Below, in pieces: positions 1 through 5,513 of a DNA stretch of 5,513 nucleotides. The number at the start of each line of letters is the position of its first letter. The first letter of the stretch is position 1. The stretch spans positions 1 through 5,513 of the forward strand of contig JADFHU010000426.1 of NCBI GenBank assembly GCA_022567055.1, read 5' to 3'. The notes under the pieces were generated by a model. That model saw only the letters and a list, made by a program, of their open reading frames with translations, did not search any database and was not told the DNA's origin. A program made the translations under genes and the position numbers. This stretch comes from Planctomycetota bacterium. Its GTDB lineage: Bacteria; Planctomycetota; Phycisphaerae; Sedimentisphaerales; Anaerobacaceae.

Positions 1-502
1 CTGCGGCGACTTTAAAACCCCAGAGGATGGATTGAGCAAATGCATCGGTAACTGCTTTGACTTCATCCTGGTTATCCGTACTGGCTCTGAAGTGGTAATT
101 AGGCTGGACCATGAAAATCTTCGGGCCAACTCGTTCAAATTTCACAATGCGGCTGCCACCCATCTGACCTCGATCCAGGCCAATATCATTTGAGCCCAAG
201 CCCGCGGCCAAACCACCCAGGTGCAATACCTCTTCATCAAAGCGGGCAATTTCCATCCACAAGGTACCGGCGGCATCATCCCAATAGAGAGGGAAAAAGC
301 CATCGATCCTTCGCATGCCTTCTGTTTTATCTTCAATGGTAGGATTGCCTTTACTGTCCGCGTCTTCATCGGCAGCAAATGCTGAGCCTGATAATAGGCC
401 CAAACCAACAATGAAACTGAATACAAGGGATAGAAAGCCCCCAATCAGCTTCTGCCTGCGCAGCGCACAGGTCTGGAAATAATGGGTGCGATGGTGCTGC
501 AT
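1..502 (-). CDS. Secreted DUF5117-type zinc metalloprotease, N-terminal part (3' end outside window)
   Basis: Reading the minus strand from an ATG at 502-500 gives 167 open codons running off the left edge. Residues 1-43 form a Sec signal peptide: basic n-region (RRQK, 15-18), hydrophobic core about 19-37, and AFA|AD as the likely cleavage site after residue 43. The mature part matches the start of the DUF5117 region of the DUF4953/DUF5117 zinc-dependent metalloproteases: GFFPLYWDD (68-76), then LAAGLGSNDIGLDRGQMGG (98-116), RIVKFERVGPK (118-128), and AFAQSILWGF (154-163). In this family the HExxH zinc site lies much further downstream (DUF4953), outside this window, so catalysis cannot be judged here. 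The start is supported by AAGGAG nine bases upstream. Expected role: an exported or periplasmic peptidase of unknown substrate. Its gene diverges from the oxidoreductase gene at 782. Family assignment comes from motif recall, not a search. Confidence 0.82.
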   Translation of the reverse strand, partial: MQHHRTHYFQTCALRRQKLIGGFLSLVFSFIVGLGLLSGSAFAADEDADSKGNPTIEDKTEGMRRIDGFFPLYWDDAAGTLWMEIARFDEEVLHLGGLAAGLGSNDIGLDRGQMGGSRIVKFERVGPKIFMVQPNYHFRASTDNQDEVKAVTDAFAQSILWGFKVAA

Positions 503-510
503 GTTAGGTC

Positions 511-517
511 TCTCCTT
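511..517 (-). promoter_or_regulatory. Shine-Dalgarno site of the metalloprotease gene
   Basis: On the minus strand AAGGAGA lies nine bases before the ATG at 502. This strong purine-rich match fixes the start and excludes the shorter out-of-frame reading beginning at 444. Confidence 0.75.
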
Positions 518-766
518 ATTATTAGGCATTGATTGAACTGTTGTTTGGCCTTAAACGCGTGATTCGACATGTAAAAATGTGTGTCGTTCCACGCAGATCG
601 AGTTATTTACCTTGTGCTACTCAATAATCGGCTCCTTTATCTTTTCTAGGAACAAGCTGCATGTTTTTGACTCATTTTAGCTGCTGACGACTCCCATGGT
701 CAAGGACTATGCTCTGGCGTGCAGGCGACTATGTGGATATCATACTCACCCTTGGCTTTGATTCCG

Positions 767-773
767 AAAGGTG
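767..773 (+). promoter_or_regulatory. Shine-Dalgarno site of the oxidoreductase gene
   Basis: AAAGGTG lies eight bases before the ATG at 782. It supports starting there, which puts the twin-arginine motif at residues 4-10, rather than at the in-frame GTG at 719. Confidence 0.6.
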
Positions 774-781
774 CTACCTGT

Positions 782-2080
782 ATGGACCAAACACGACGCG
801 ATTTTCTTAAAGCCTCCTCCACTATGGTAGTCGGAACGGCTACGAATAGCCTGTCTATTGGCCGGAACGCCTATGCGAAGGGTGACAACGCGATAAGAGT
901 CGGTTTGATAGGGTGTGGCGGCAGAGGCGCGGGAGCCGCCGTTCAAGCGATGCAGGCCGACCCGGGAGTCCGCCTGGTGGCCATGGCAGATCTCTTCAGT
1001 AGCGCGCTCCAGGCAAAACGTAGACTTTTAAGAGAGACGCATCCCGCCCAAATGATGGTTGATGACGACCACTGTTTCGTAGGATTCGATGGATATCAAA
1101 GGCTCATCGAGAGTGGTGTTGACGTCGTTCTGATTGCCAATGCTTCGCGCTTCCAAGCGACTCACTTCGAAAGCTGCGTTGATGCGGGTAGCAGTACATT
1201 CGTGGAGAAACCGGCTGCCATGGATCCACCGGACGTCAAACGGATATTGACTGCAGCGGAAAAAGCAGAAAAGAAGGGGCTGAGTGTTGTCTCCGGCCAG
1301 ATGTGGCGTTACGACCCCGCCGTACGAGAAACGGTCAAACGAATTCACGACGGGGCTATCGGCGAAGTCGTGGCCATTCAGATTACGACCCACCGCAGCA
1401 ACTTTCGTCTTCGCTCAAGGAGGCCAGGCCAAAGTGAAATGGAATATCAACTCTATAACTGGACGCACTTCAGTTGGCTCTCTGGTGACTTCCTGACGGC
1501 ATCACTCGTCCACCATACCGACCTTGCAGCCTGGGTCATGAAAGAAGAACAGCCGGCAACAGCCTTCGGCATGGGTGGGAGGGCTGCGCTATTCGGGGAA
1601 AACCACGGGGACTGTTTTGACCACAATGCGGTGATTTATGAATACGCCAATGGTGTGAAACTGTTCGCATTCATAACTGTGCAGCCTAACTGCTATACTG
1701 AAGTGTCCGATATCGTGATGGGTACCAAGGGACGCGCCTACCTGCAAAAAGGTCGCATTGAGGGACGGAATCCATGGCGCTATAGCGACAAGAAAGGAAA
1801 TCCCTACCAGATCGAACAAAACGAATTGTTTGCTTCTATTCGAGAAGGCAAGCCCATTAACAACGGCCGGTACATGGCATTGAGTGCCATGACTGGCATC
1901 ATGGGACAAATGGCTACCTATACTGGCAAGAAAATATCTTGGAACGAGGCTCTAAGCGCCGGCCATGTATTCGGACCGGCAACCTGCGACTTCTCAACGG
2001 AACCGCCGATCAAGCCACTTTCGGATGGAACTTACCCGGTTCGCATTCCCGGAGTGTTTGCGCTTGTCAAGGGCCGATAG
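782..2080 (+). CDS. Tat-exported Gfo/Idh/MocA family oxidoreductase
   Basis: This 432-residue protein is predicted to be an NAD(P)-dependent sugar or polyol dehydrogenase. Residues 4-10 (TRRDFLK) are a canonical twin-arginine motif, followed by a mild hydrophobic stretch and a likely cleavage site after AYA (residue 32), so it should be exported folded with its cofactor. The N-terminal Rossmann fold begins IRVGLIGCGGRGAG (38-51, GxGxxG type). The family EKP motif is at 142-144, with K143 the usual catalytic or binding lysine. The C-terminal alpha/beta domain carries HHTD at 244-247, matching the family HxxD motif, after NWTHFSWLSGD (226-236). Length is normal for exported planctomycete members. 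Substrate cannot be read from the sequence. It converges on the hydrolase gene at 2248-4470 and is probably monocistronic. An upstream in-frame GTG (719) would give 453 residues but is less likely. Family certain, substrate unknown. Confidence 0.93.
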   Translation: MDQTRRDFLKASSTMVVGTATNSLSIGRNAYAKGDNAIRVGLIGCGGRGAGAAVQAMQADPGVRLVAMADLFSSALQAKRRLLRETHPAQMMVDDDHCFVGFDGYQRLIESGVDVVLIANASRFQATHFESCVDAGSSTFVEKPAAMDPPDVKRILTAAEKAEKKGLSVVSGQMWRYDPAVRETVKRIHDGAIGEVVAIQITTHRSNFRLRSRRPGQSEMEYQLYNWTHFSWLSGDFLTASLVHHTDLAAWVMKEEQPATAFGMGGRAALFGENHGDCFDHNAVIYEYANGVKLFAFITVQPNCYTEVSDIVMGTKGRAYLQKGRIEGRNPWRYSDKKGNPYQIEQNELFASIREGKPINNGRYMALSAMTGIMGQMATYTGKKISWNEALSAGHVFGPATCDFSTEPPIKPLSDGTYPVRIPGVFALVKGR

Positions 2081-2175
2081 AACCATGGGTACTTGTCACC
2101 CATTAGTGATCTTCCTAAAGAGACTTTACGGGTATACTCTGCCTTCGTACAGTGGTCCCATTGGCCCTTGACAAG
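2063..2175. repeat. 13-bp inverted repeat around the oxidoreductase stop codon
   Basis: CTTGTCAAGGGCC at 2063-2075, inside the last codons of the oxidoreductase gene, is repeated exactly in inverted orientation at 2163-2175. The 87-base spacer holds a smaller hairpin, ATGGGT (2085-2090) / ACCCAT (2098-2103) with a seven-base loop. It lies between convergent genes, where a transcription stop would be expected, but neither stem is followed by a U-tract. A Rho-independent terminator is therefore not supported; an mRNA 3'-end stabilising or blocking structure is possible. Confidence 0.5.
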
Positions 2176-2179
2176 TACA

Positions 2180-2268
2180 ACGCCTCCGGCTTCGCTCAAT
2201 CGATCACGACCCAATCCAGCCCAAATATGAGCGGATTATTCGGTCACTTATGGTCTTCCACGGCCTAA
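2180..2268 (+). repeat. Dispersed direct repeat, copy 1
   Basis: This copy aligns without gaps to 5101-5189 in the same orientation. I count 12 mismatches over the first 81 bases (about 85% identity), with an identical 20-base core at 2191-2210 (TTCGCTCAATCGATCACGAC). The last 21 bases overlap the 3' end of the hydrolase gene, including its stop codon (2248-2250 on the plus strand). The repeat's identity is unknown to me; it may be a planctomycete intergenic repeat or a decayed mobile-element end. Confidence 0.8.
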
Positions 2269-4470
2269 CCAGTCGGTGATCGCGGTGAAATTCTCCGTTG
2301 GGCTCCCCAGACGACTTGTCACTCGGTTGCGGTATCCTGCGGCGTCGTAGGCGGCGGCGGTGACGTCGGGAATCTCTCCGTTCTCGCCGGCCAGCCAGAG
2401 AGGCTCTGGTGCGCACAGCGCCAGCAATGCAGGAAGGTCGCCGTACTTCACACTGCCGGGGAGGAACATCGGATCACGGTAGCTGGTTAGCTGGGAAAAG
2501 CGAAAGCCTAGCGTATCGACCGCCACGCTGTCGACCGCATCACCGGCCTGAGCCTTCGCTGCGGCCACCAGCGGTCCGGCGCCGTTGACACCCACCAGGT
2601 GAAGTCGATCCGAAGGTCCGCCTTGCCGCCCCACAAACGAGATGACCGAGAGGATATCGTGAACGCGCTGAGCGAACAGCGTATGATTGTAGGTGAAGGT
2701 GTACCCGGCGTAGGGGCGCGGATTCTCCACGACACGCGTTTGGGTCAAGGGGATCCCGTCGGCCAGGAATTCCCCCTGGTACAGCAGATCCGCGCCGACA
2801 ACCGTCATGCCGGCATCGACCAAACGCGCGATGTGAGCTGCAGGCTTTCCGCGATCGTCGAAGAGACGGGTCTTGCCCTCTCCGTCTACCCAGATCACGG
2901 TATCCTTCGTGTTGTCCTTCCCTTTCGGTGAGAAAACGACAGTGGGTAGTTCTTCGTGATAAGTGCGATTGCGAATCATCTCCTGGGTTATCGTAAAGTC
3001 GCCAAACGCTTCCACCGTCACATCGATCGCCGAAGTATCGCCCGCCGTGCTCAGGGAGCGTCCAAGAATCGTGGCGAATCCGCCCCCGACAACCCGACGA
3101 AAATCGGCCCATCCAGACGCATCTCCCGGCGACGGCCAGGGAATGCTTTGATGCGACTGTTCGTTCATCCACTGTATCAGGCTGCGTTCGTAGTCTCCGC
3201 CGCCCGTCGGCGGCGGATGCGCCGGGTCCCACACGGTATACTCATCTGCCGATAAGACCCGGTAGTCCTCTTCGACGATGGGCTCCTCCAAACCGAGCTT
3301 CAGGTGCTTATTCATCCAACTGTACATGACCGCGCGTGTGACATAGTTGAAGTTGTGCGGGAACTGCAGCATCGAGTCGCAGCGGACGTTCCTTTCCACA
3401 CCCAACATTCCGTACAACTGCCGCAGCTCTGGGTAGCCCTTGGTCATCATTTCCTGGGTCCAATCATCCGCTGCCGTCATCCCTTGCGGCTTGGGAGCGA
3501 ACAGGGCGGCCAATTCGACGTTGCCGGTCCCGATCCGCAGCAGATTGCAGTTCTCGCAGGTGCAGCCGCCCTGCATGGCGGTCGAGACCATGCCCTGGGG
3601 AAAGGCGACGATGGGACGCGAATCGATGGCACAGAGGAGAATGGTTTGCGTGCCCCCACCGCTGCCCCCGGTCACGCCGATTCGTTTCGGATCGACGTCC
3701 GGCAGGCCACAGAGAAAGTCGAGAGCCCGAATGGCGTTCCAGGTCTGCAATCCCATGATGGTTTGCAGACGCAGTTCGGCCTGCGTGCTGAAGAAACCCC
3801 AGCTTTGGGGTGTGTCAAACTCGGGCCGTGGCGCCCTGTAGCCATGGGCGAGTGCCCGCGAAATCTGGACGCTATCGGCGTACCCCAGCATGTCGTAGAT
3901 GAAGGTGACGCACCCCATGCGTGCCAACTGTGCGCAGCGAGCCAACTTTGTAAATCGTCCCGACCCTTCGAATCGTTCCTGCCCTTTGACGATCATCTCG
4001 CGTACACGCTGGGTGTCATACTCCTGCGTGCGTCCTCCGTGACCATGCGGACTCAACACGGCCGGCAGACGGCCGGATTTGCCCGTGGGACGAAACAAGG
4101 ACCCCGTGACGAAGTGCCCGGGGAGGCTCTCGAAGTACACCTTTTCGACGGTGAAGCCGTCTCGCTCCACGCGTCCAAACACCTGGGCGTGCAGAGGTGT
4201 TCTCTCGGGCATGGGCCACAAGCCGGTCGCCACACGAACGCGTTGCCGCAGTTCTGCGGCGCGCGTCTCCCAGGCCTCCTTCGAGTTGGGCACTTCGAAG
4301 GGGAAGTAGCCGTTCAAGTCCTTCAGCGGGCCGAGTCGAACATCGTCCGGCCGCCGGCCCTCCGGCAAGACTCGGCCCTCTGCGGCCGGCATCGAGCCGA
4401 CCATGCAGCAGAGAAGCACCGATGCAGCCGTTCCAACGAGAGTCCGCCTAGTGACGTGTGACCAGGTCAT
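2248..4470 (-). CDS. Exported acetylxylan-esterase-like tandem alpha/beta hydrolase
   Basis: This 740-residue protein resembles the acetylxylan esterase (AXE1)/dienelactone-hydrolase-like enzymes, which deacylate sugars or polysaccharides. Residues 1-30 are a signal peptide (RR at 8-9, hydrophobic 10-26, cleavage near PAA|E). The first hydrolase domain (about 90-400) is complete: HGHGG (142-146) as probable oxyanion region, nucleophile elbow GGSGGG with S270, acid candidates D335/D336 in AADDW, and H372 in FPHNFNY. The second domain (about 485-735) has the fold's rhythm (DTVIWVDGEG; VDAGMTVVGADL; LHLVGVNGAG), but Asn629 sits where the serine should be, so it is probably non-catalytic. A CTCENC motif lies at 303-308. 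The start at 4470 is chosen over the in-frame ATG at 4503 because GGAGG sits eight bases upstream of it. GC content is clearly higher than in the neighbours. The final residues are encoded within a dispersed repeat. True substrate is unknown. Confidence 0.88.
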   Translation of the reverse strand: MTWSHVTRRTLVGTAASVLLCCMVGSMPAAEGRVLPEGRRPDDVRLGPLKDLNGYFPFEVPNSKEAWETRAAELRQRVRVATGLWPMPERTPLHAQVFGRVERDGFTVEKVYFESLPGHFVTGSLFRPTGKSGRLPAVLSPHGHGGRTQEYDTQRVREMIVKGQERFEGSGRFTKLARCAQLARMGCVTFIYDMLGYADSVQISRALAHGYRAPRPEFDTPQSWGFFSTQAELRLQTIMGLQTWNAIRALDFLCGLPDVDPKRIGVTGGSGGGTQTILLCAIDSRPIVAFPQGMVSTAMQGGCTCENCNLLRIGTGNVELAALFAPKPQGMTAADDWTQEMMTKGYPELRQLYGMLGVERNVRCDSMLQFPHNFNYVTRAVMYSWMNKHLKLGLEEPIVEEDYRVLSADEYTVWDPAHPPPTGGGDYERSLIQWMNEQSHQSIPWPSPGDASGWADFRRVVGGGFATILGRSLSTAGDTSAIDVTVEAFGDFTITQEMIRNRTYHEELPTVVFSPKGKDNTKDTVIWVDGEGKTRLFDDRGKPAAHIARLVDAGMTVVGADLLYQGEFLADGIPLTQTRVVENPRPYAGYTFTYNHTLFAQRVHDILSVISFVGRQGGPSDRLHLVGVNGAGPLVAAAKAQAGDAVDSVAVDTLGFRFSQLTSYRDPMFLPGSVKYGDLPALLALCAPEPLWLAGENGEIPDVTAAAYDAAGYRNRVTSRLGSPTENFTAITDWLGRGRP

Positions 4471-4478
4471 CTTGAAAT

Positions 4479-4483
4479 CCTCC
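4479..4483 (-). promoter_or_regulatory. Shine-Dalgarno site deciding the hydrolase start
   Basis: GGAGG on the minus strand lies eight bases before the ATG at 4470. The upstream in-frame ATG at 4503 would place this site inside the coding sequence and add 11 acidic or polar residues ahead of the signal peptide, so 4470 is preferred. Confidence 0.8.
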
Positions 4484-4504
4484 GAGAATTCTGTCAGGTT
4501 CATC

Positions 4505-4668
4505 CTTTAGAGTGCCTATCAAAATGAATCGTCGCACCGAAAACGAGCGTATTTGTGTCTGGCAAGGAAGGCGAAGCAGGCTATCTGGTGATAGTCGATA
4601 CAGCCTGACGCCGTCCAGACACAAAATAAGCCGTTTGAATGCAGAGTCATTTTCTTAGGTGCTCTTAG
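4505..4668. repeat. ~164-bp nested palindromic element
   Basis: Successive inverted-repeat arms share one centre near 4588. From outside in they are: 4505-4530 with 4643-4668 (about 20 of 26 matched, including AAAATGA/TCATTTT); AAACG 4541-4545 with CGTTT 4632-4636; TTTGTGTCTGG 4552-4562 with CCAGACACAAA 4615-4625 (11 of 11); GGCG 4570-4573 with CGCC 4609-4612; and CAGGCT 4577-4582 with AGCCTG 4602-4607. It can fold into one long imperfect hairpin or cruciform. It contains no open reading frame worth calling. It sits 34 bases upstream of the hydrolase start and just before the cupin fragment. It could be a MITE or REP-like element, a structured leader, or a small RNA; the sequence alone does not decide. 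Confidence 0.75.
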
Positions 4669-4711
4669 TCTTCAGTTTGAATGCCTATACTAAGGCCCAA
4701 TGTTCGGTTGA

Positions 4712-4924
4712 GCCAAGAACAATGTTGAGTACAAGACTATGACTGAGATCTATCTGGTCCTGGAGGGCGAGGGGTACCTGGAACTCGATGGCATCAAGGT
4801 CCCGGTCAAGCCCTTTACCGCCGCATTCATTCACCCGGGATGTCGCCACCGTGCAGACGGCAAGATGCGTATCGTCAATATCCCCATCCCGGCATTCAAT
4901 CCGGCTGATGAGTGGTTCGACTAG
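4712..4924 (+). pseudogene. Cupin-domain gene fragment lacking its 5' part
   Basis: From the in-frame TGA at 4709-4711 to the TAG at 4922-4924 the frame reads as the C-terminal part of a small single-domain cupin. TEIYLVLEGEGYLELDG, encoded from about 4742, matches cupin motif 1 from its glutamate onward. HPGCRH then the Asn of RIVNIP match motif 2 with its histidine, and the end IPAFNPADEWFD is typical of the family. Full-length relatives (about 110-130 residues) have roughly 40-50 residues more before this, including an HxH metal pair just ahead of KxMTEIY. Here that place reads VEYKT, so two metal ligands are missing. The ATG at 4739 could start a 61-residue product but has no ribosome-binding site and would begin mid-barrel. 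Best read as a 5'-truncated remnant beside the palindromic element; a short expressed protein is less likely. Confidence 0.72.
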
Positions 4925-5320
4925 GGAGGACCTCCTGGGGTCGGACCTGAGCAAGTCCTTGTACATCATAGACTTACTTTGCTGGATCGTACGTTTTCGG
5001 GGCTTAGGACGCCCAAAAAAATAACTTACCGATTCTCCATCTCATCTTCAGGTCGTCTTTGGCCGTTCCTCAATCGCGAAATCCTTAACGTAGGCACACT
5101 ACGCCGCCGGTTTCGCTCAATCGATCACGACCAAATCCAACCTAAATCTGAGCGGATAATTCGGCAACTTATTGTTTTGCAGGCCTTAGAAGTCCCATTC
5201 TGCTATCGAAATGGATCGTTTAAGCCCGTAGTGGTCTTCAACGTGTTCCTCTTAAACAGCCCATTTCGGCGTCAAAACCATAGCCTTAGCAGCAGAAACA
5301 GCGTGACATCGGGTGCTCGC
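4925..5320. other. Non-coding stretch between the cupin remnant and the transposase
   Basis: Apart from the dispersed repeat copy at 5101-5189, I find no gene, RNA or promoter here. A 138-codon plus-strand frame (4979-5395) crosses the repeat and runs antisense into the transposase end. Its predicted protein has no family features and is best treated as spurious. GGGC(7)GCCC followed by seven A's near 4999-5021 is reversed relative to a terminator for plus-strand transcription. Confidence 0.55.
5101..5189 (+). repeat. Dispersed direct repeat, copy 2
   Basis: This is the second copy of the repeat at 2180-2268: same orientation, about 85% identical over its first 81 bases, with the identical 20-base core at 5112-5131. 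It lies about 130 bases beyond the stop codon of the transposase fragment. Whether it belongs to that insertion sequence is not shown, because copy 1 has no transposase next to it in this window. Confidence 0.8.
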
Positions 5321-5513
5321 TTAATATACTGTAGATCCATGCCTCATCACATAGTTCCAGAACTGTTGCCAACGGCCTTTCGTCAACTTCAATGATCTTA
5401 ATGCCATTACACAACTTGCCCCGTCCTCTTTCCACCTTGACCCTGAGACACACATTCTCTGTTTGATCACTGTCTTACAGGCTGCCTCCGTGACTCCACT
5501 GCCAATGGGTAAA
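5321..5513 (-). CDS. ISKra4-family transposase, C-terminal fragment (5' end outside window)
   Basis: On the minus strand the frame entering at 5512 reads 63 codons to a TAA at 5323-5321. It begins LPIGSGVTEAACKTVIKQRM, the hallmark end-block of ISKra4-type DDE transposases, in which the glutamate of GSGVTEAACK is probably the third acidic catalytic residue. It continues with RWKEDGASCVMALRSL and the aromatic GRWQQFWNYV typical of the C-terminus. The stop is where the family normally ends, so the 3' end looks natural. Whether the rest is intact cannot be told from this window. It marks an insertion sequence whose body lies to the right; I could not identify a terminal inverted repeat because the other end is absent. 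Family from motif recognition only. Confidence 0.85.
   Translation of the reverse strand, partial: LPIGSGVTEAACKTVIKQRMCVSGSRWKEDGASCVMALRSLKLTKGRWQQFWNYVMRHGSTVY
5321..5513 (-). mobile_element. Part of an ISKra4-family insertion sequence (exact boundary undetermined)
   Basis: The transposase end shows that an insertion sequence overlaps the right edge. Its left boundary lies somewhere left of 5321, but no terminal inverted repeat or target duplication can be seen, so the coordinates cover only the coding evidence. Confidence 0.6.

Larger units (their letters stand above)
503..781. other. Divergent intergenic region, no gene seen
   Basis: These 279 bases separate the two divergently read genes and must hold promoters for both, but I see no convincing -35/-10 pair on either strand. 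A weak inverted repeat (CGACAT...ATGTGTGTCG, about 567-588, with an A-rich loop) is present but has a bulge and could be chance. A GTG at 719 is in frame with the oxidoreductase, but the 21 extra residues it would add do not resemble a leader and would bury the Tat motif. Confidence 0.5.

Noticed and set aside
142..444. 100-codon minus-strand frame
   Set aside because: It overlaps the DUF5117 metalloprotease in another frame. The frame starting at 502 has the ribosome-binding site, signal peptide and conserved motifs.
567..588. CGACAT...ATGTGTGTCG inverted repeat as an operator between the divergent genes
   Set aside because: The arms match only with a two-base bulge and nothing ties it to a regulator; too weak to call.
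719..781. N-terminal extension of the oxidoreductase from a GTG at 719
   Set aside because: The 21 extra residues precede a canonical Tat motif that should be near the N-terminus, and AAAGGTG is well spaced from the ATG at 782.
2085..2103. ATGGGT / ACCCAT hairpin as a Rho-independent terminator for the oxidoreductase
   Set aside because: The stem is six pairs and only moderately GC-rich, and it is followed by TAGTGATC, not a T-run.
3304..4461. 385-codon plus-strand open frame antisense to the hydrolase gene
   Set aside because: It is a by-product of the high-GC hydrolase gene on the other strand. The predicted protein has no family motifs, while the minus frame has a signal peptide, a catalytic triad and a strong ribosome-binding site.
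4633..4684. Direct repeat GTTTGAATGC at 4633-4642 and 4675-4684 as target duplication of the palindrome
   Set aside because: One copy lies inside the 3' arm of the palindrome rather than outside both ends, so it does not flank an insertion; ten bases in this AT-rich stretch could be chance.
4999..5021. GGGC / GCCC hairpin beside an A-tract as terminator
   Set aside because: The stem is only four pairs, and the A-tract follows on the plus strand, so it gives no U-tract after the stem on either strand.
4979..5395. 138-codon plus-strand frame
   Set aside because: It crosses a non-coding repeat and then lies antisense to the transposase C-terminus. No ribosome-binding site or recognisable domain.

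Overview
This 5.5 kb window looks like accessory or intergenic-rich chromosome of a planctomycete-type bacterium. That is an inference from four things: a Tat-exported Gfo/Idh/MocA oxidoreductase with the RRDFLK leader common in that phylum, a secreted DUF5117-type zinc metalloprotease, an exported acetylxylan-esterase-like tandem alpha/beta hydrolase, and an ISKra4-type transposase end. Base composition is mixed: about 50% GC at the left and right, and clearly higher (about 65% in sampled lines) in the hydrolase gene.

Layout, left to right. (1) 1-502, minus strand: the 5' end of a secreted DUF5117 metalloprotease gene that runs off the left edge. (2) 503-781: a divergent intergenic region with no convincing promoter. 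(3) 782-2080, plus strand: a complete Tat-exported Gfo/Idh/MocA dehydrogenase gene. (4) 2081-2247: a convergent intergenic region with an exact 13-bp inverted repeat overlapping the end of the oxidoreductase gene, then copy 1 of a dispersed ~80-90 bp repeat. (5) 2248-4470, minus strand: a 740-residue exported hydrolase with one catalytically complete alpha/beta-hydrolase domain and a second domain whose nucleophile elbow has lost its serine. (6) 4505-4668: a ~164-bp nested palindrome directly upstream of the hydrolase gene. (7) 4712-4924, plus strand: a cupin gene fragment lacking its 5' part and the HxH metal ligands. (8) 4925-5320: non-coding apart from copy 2 of the dispersed repeat (5101-5188). 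(9) 5321-5513, minus strand: the C-terminal 63 codons of an ISKra4-family transposase, running off the right edge.

How it fits together: the oxidoreductase, the esterase-like hydrolase and the cupin fit carbohydrate or polysaccharide catabolism outside the cytoplasm, but they are not an operon, because the two complete genes converge. The right half looks like a rearranged, mobile-element-worked region: an IS remnant, a truncated gene, a palindromic element, and a GC-rich gene flanked by two diverged direct repeats. I see no CRISPR array, tRNA, rRNA or clearly novel defence system. The points most worth following are the 164-bp palindrome and the dispersed repeat pair, one copy of which supplies the stop codon of the hydrolase gene.
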